A DNA stretch of 5,441 bases. Source: an uncultured Pseudomonadota bacterium (GTDB taxonomy: Bacteria > Myxococcota_A > UBA796 > UBA9615). The position numbers and the translations under genes are program-made. The notes under the pieces were generated by a model. That model was not told the origin of the DNA, did no database searches, and saw only the letters and a program-made list of their open reading frames with translations. Positions 5,125 to 5,441 of the stretch are shown one piece after another. The stretch covers positions 1 to 5,441 of the forward strand of contig CALCXL010000925.1 in assembly GCA_937907595.1 (NCBI GenBank), read 5' to 3'. Positions within the stretch are counted from its first letter, which is position 1; every line of letters starts with the position of its first letter.

Positions 5125-5441
5125 GCGAAGCCCTCAGCCCCGTCCGCACGCCGCACTTCCGCGCCTTCCCGGGCCTGCTGCGCGTGATCGGCGGCGGCTT
5201 CATCGACTTCCTGAGCACCTTCGGCGCGATCTCCCGCTTGAGCTTCGCGGTGCTGCGATCGCTGTTCAGGCGGCCCTTCGAGATCCGCGAGACGGTGCGT
5301 CAGTTCTACTCGCTGGGCTACCAGTCGCTGTCCATCGGCTTCCTCACCGCCTTCTTCACCGGTGCGGTGATGGGCCTGCAATTCGGCTACGGGCTGGAGC
5401 GCTTCGGCGCCGCCAACTACGTGGGCAAGCTCATCTCCGAG
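5121..5441 (+). CDS. MlaE-family ABC permease, N-terminal part (truncated by window)
   Basis: The frame opens at GTG 5121-5123, overlapping the lipoprotein stop (GTGA), and stays open for 107 codons to the window end; the full family length is about 250-270 residues. Residues 17-50 form an amphipathic interface-type helix region (GGGFIDFLSTFGAISRLSF), followed by RRPFEIRETVRQFYSLGYQSL (50-70) and the first full membrane segment SIGFLTAFFTGAVMGLQFGY (71-90). The TGAVMGLQ pattern followed by LERFGAANYVGKLISE (92-107) is characteristic of MlaE/DUF140 permeases, the membrane subunits of retrograde or anterograde phospholipid transport between inner and outer membranes. The usual partners, an MlaF ATPase and an MlaD/MCE protein, would be expected just downstream. 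There is no clear ribosome binding site before the GTG, so translation is probably coupled to the lipoprotein gene. Confidence 0.85.
   Translation, partial: MSEALSPVRTPHFRAFPGLLRVIGGGFIDFLSTFGAISRLSFAVLRSLFRRPFEIRETVRQFYSLGYQSLSIGFLTAFFTGAVMGLQFGYGLERFGAANYVGKLISE

Noticed and set aside
5037..5381. Minus-strand frame opposite the MlaE start
   Set aside because: The plus frame matches the MlaE pattern and couples to the lipoprotein stop; the antisense product is Glu/Arg/Ala-rich with no features.

Overview
The window is very GC-rich (by eye about 70% or more). Its reading frames use mostly C/G-ending codons, GTG and TTG starts are common, and there is almost no intergenic DNA. Two lipoproteins with classical lipoboxes and an MlaE-type permease point to a Gram-negative (diderm) bacterium. 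The GC content, together with a combination of a sulfatase-fold lipoprotein, an SGNH hydrolase and an MlaE operon, most resembles Myxococcota or a related former deltaproteobacterial lineage. That placement is an inference, because no rRNA or other marker gene is present.

The window holds two divergent gene sets separated by one 65-bp intergenic region (3751-3815). Leftward, on the minus strand in transcription order, are: a polytopic membrane protein resembling a GT-C-type glycosyltransferase (3750-2107); a lipoprotein with an alkaline-phosphatase/sulfatase-fold domain behind a proline-rich tether (2110-779); and an SGNH/GDSL-family hydrolase with an N-terminal membrane anchor, cut by the window edge (782-1). 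The genes are joined by GTGA start/stop overlaps, so they are very probably one translationally coupled operon. A membrane glycosyltransferase-like protein followed by two extracytoplasmic hydrolase or transferase folds suggests assembly or decoration of a surface or periplasmic glycan or lipid. The substrate cannot be read from the sequence.

Rightward, on the plus strand, are: an ABC ATPase of the ABC-2/drug-export type (3816-4589, TTG start); a small lipoprotein of unrecognised family (4582-5124); and the N-terminal part of an MlaE-family permease (5121 to the window end). These also overlap end to end. MlaE-type permeases work in phospholipid or lipid traffic between the inner and outer membranes. 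The ATPase looks like an ABC-2 exporter ATPase rather than an MlaF, and no ABC-2 permease follows it, which is a notable feature of the locus.

Other structure: a 12-bp tandem repeat and a dense G-tract array (G-quadruplex-capable, including a run of eight G) both lie in the DNA encoding the proline-rich linker of the sulfatase-like lipoprotein. A small AT-richer island between the divergent operons contains a good -10-like hexamer and a short dyad. The long open frames antisense to the minus-strand genes are GC-driven shadows. I see no tRNA, rRNA, CRISPR array, insertion sequence or convincing terminator.
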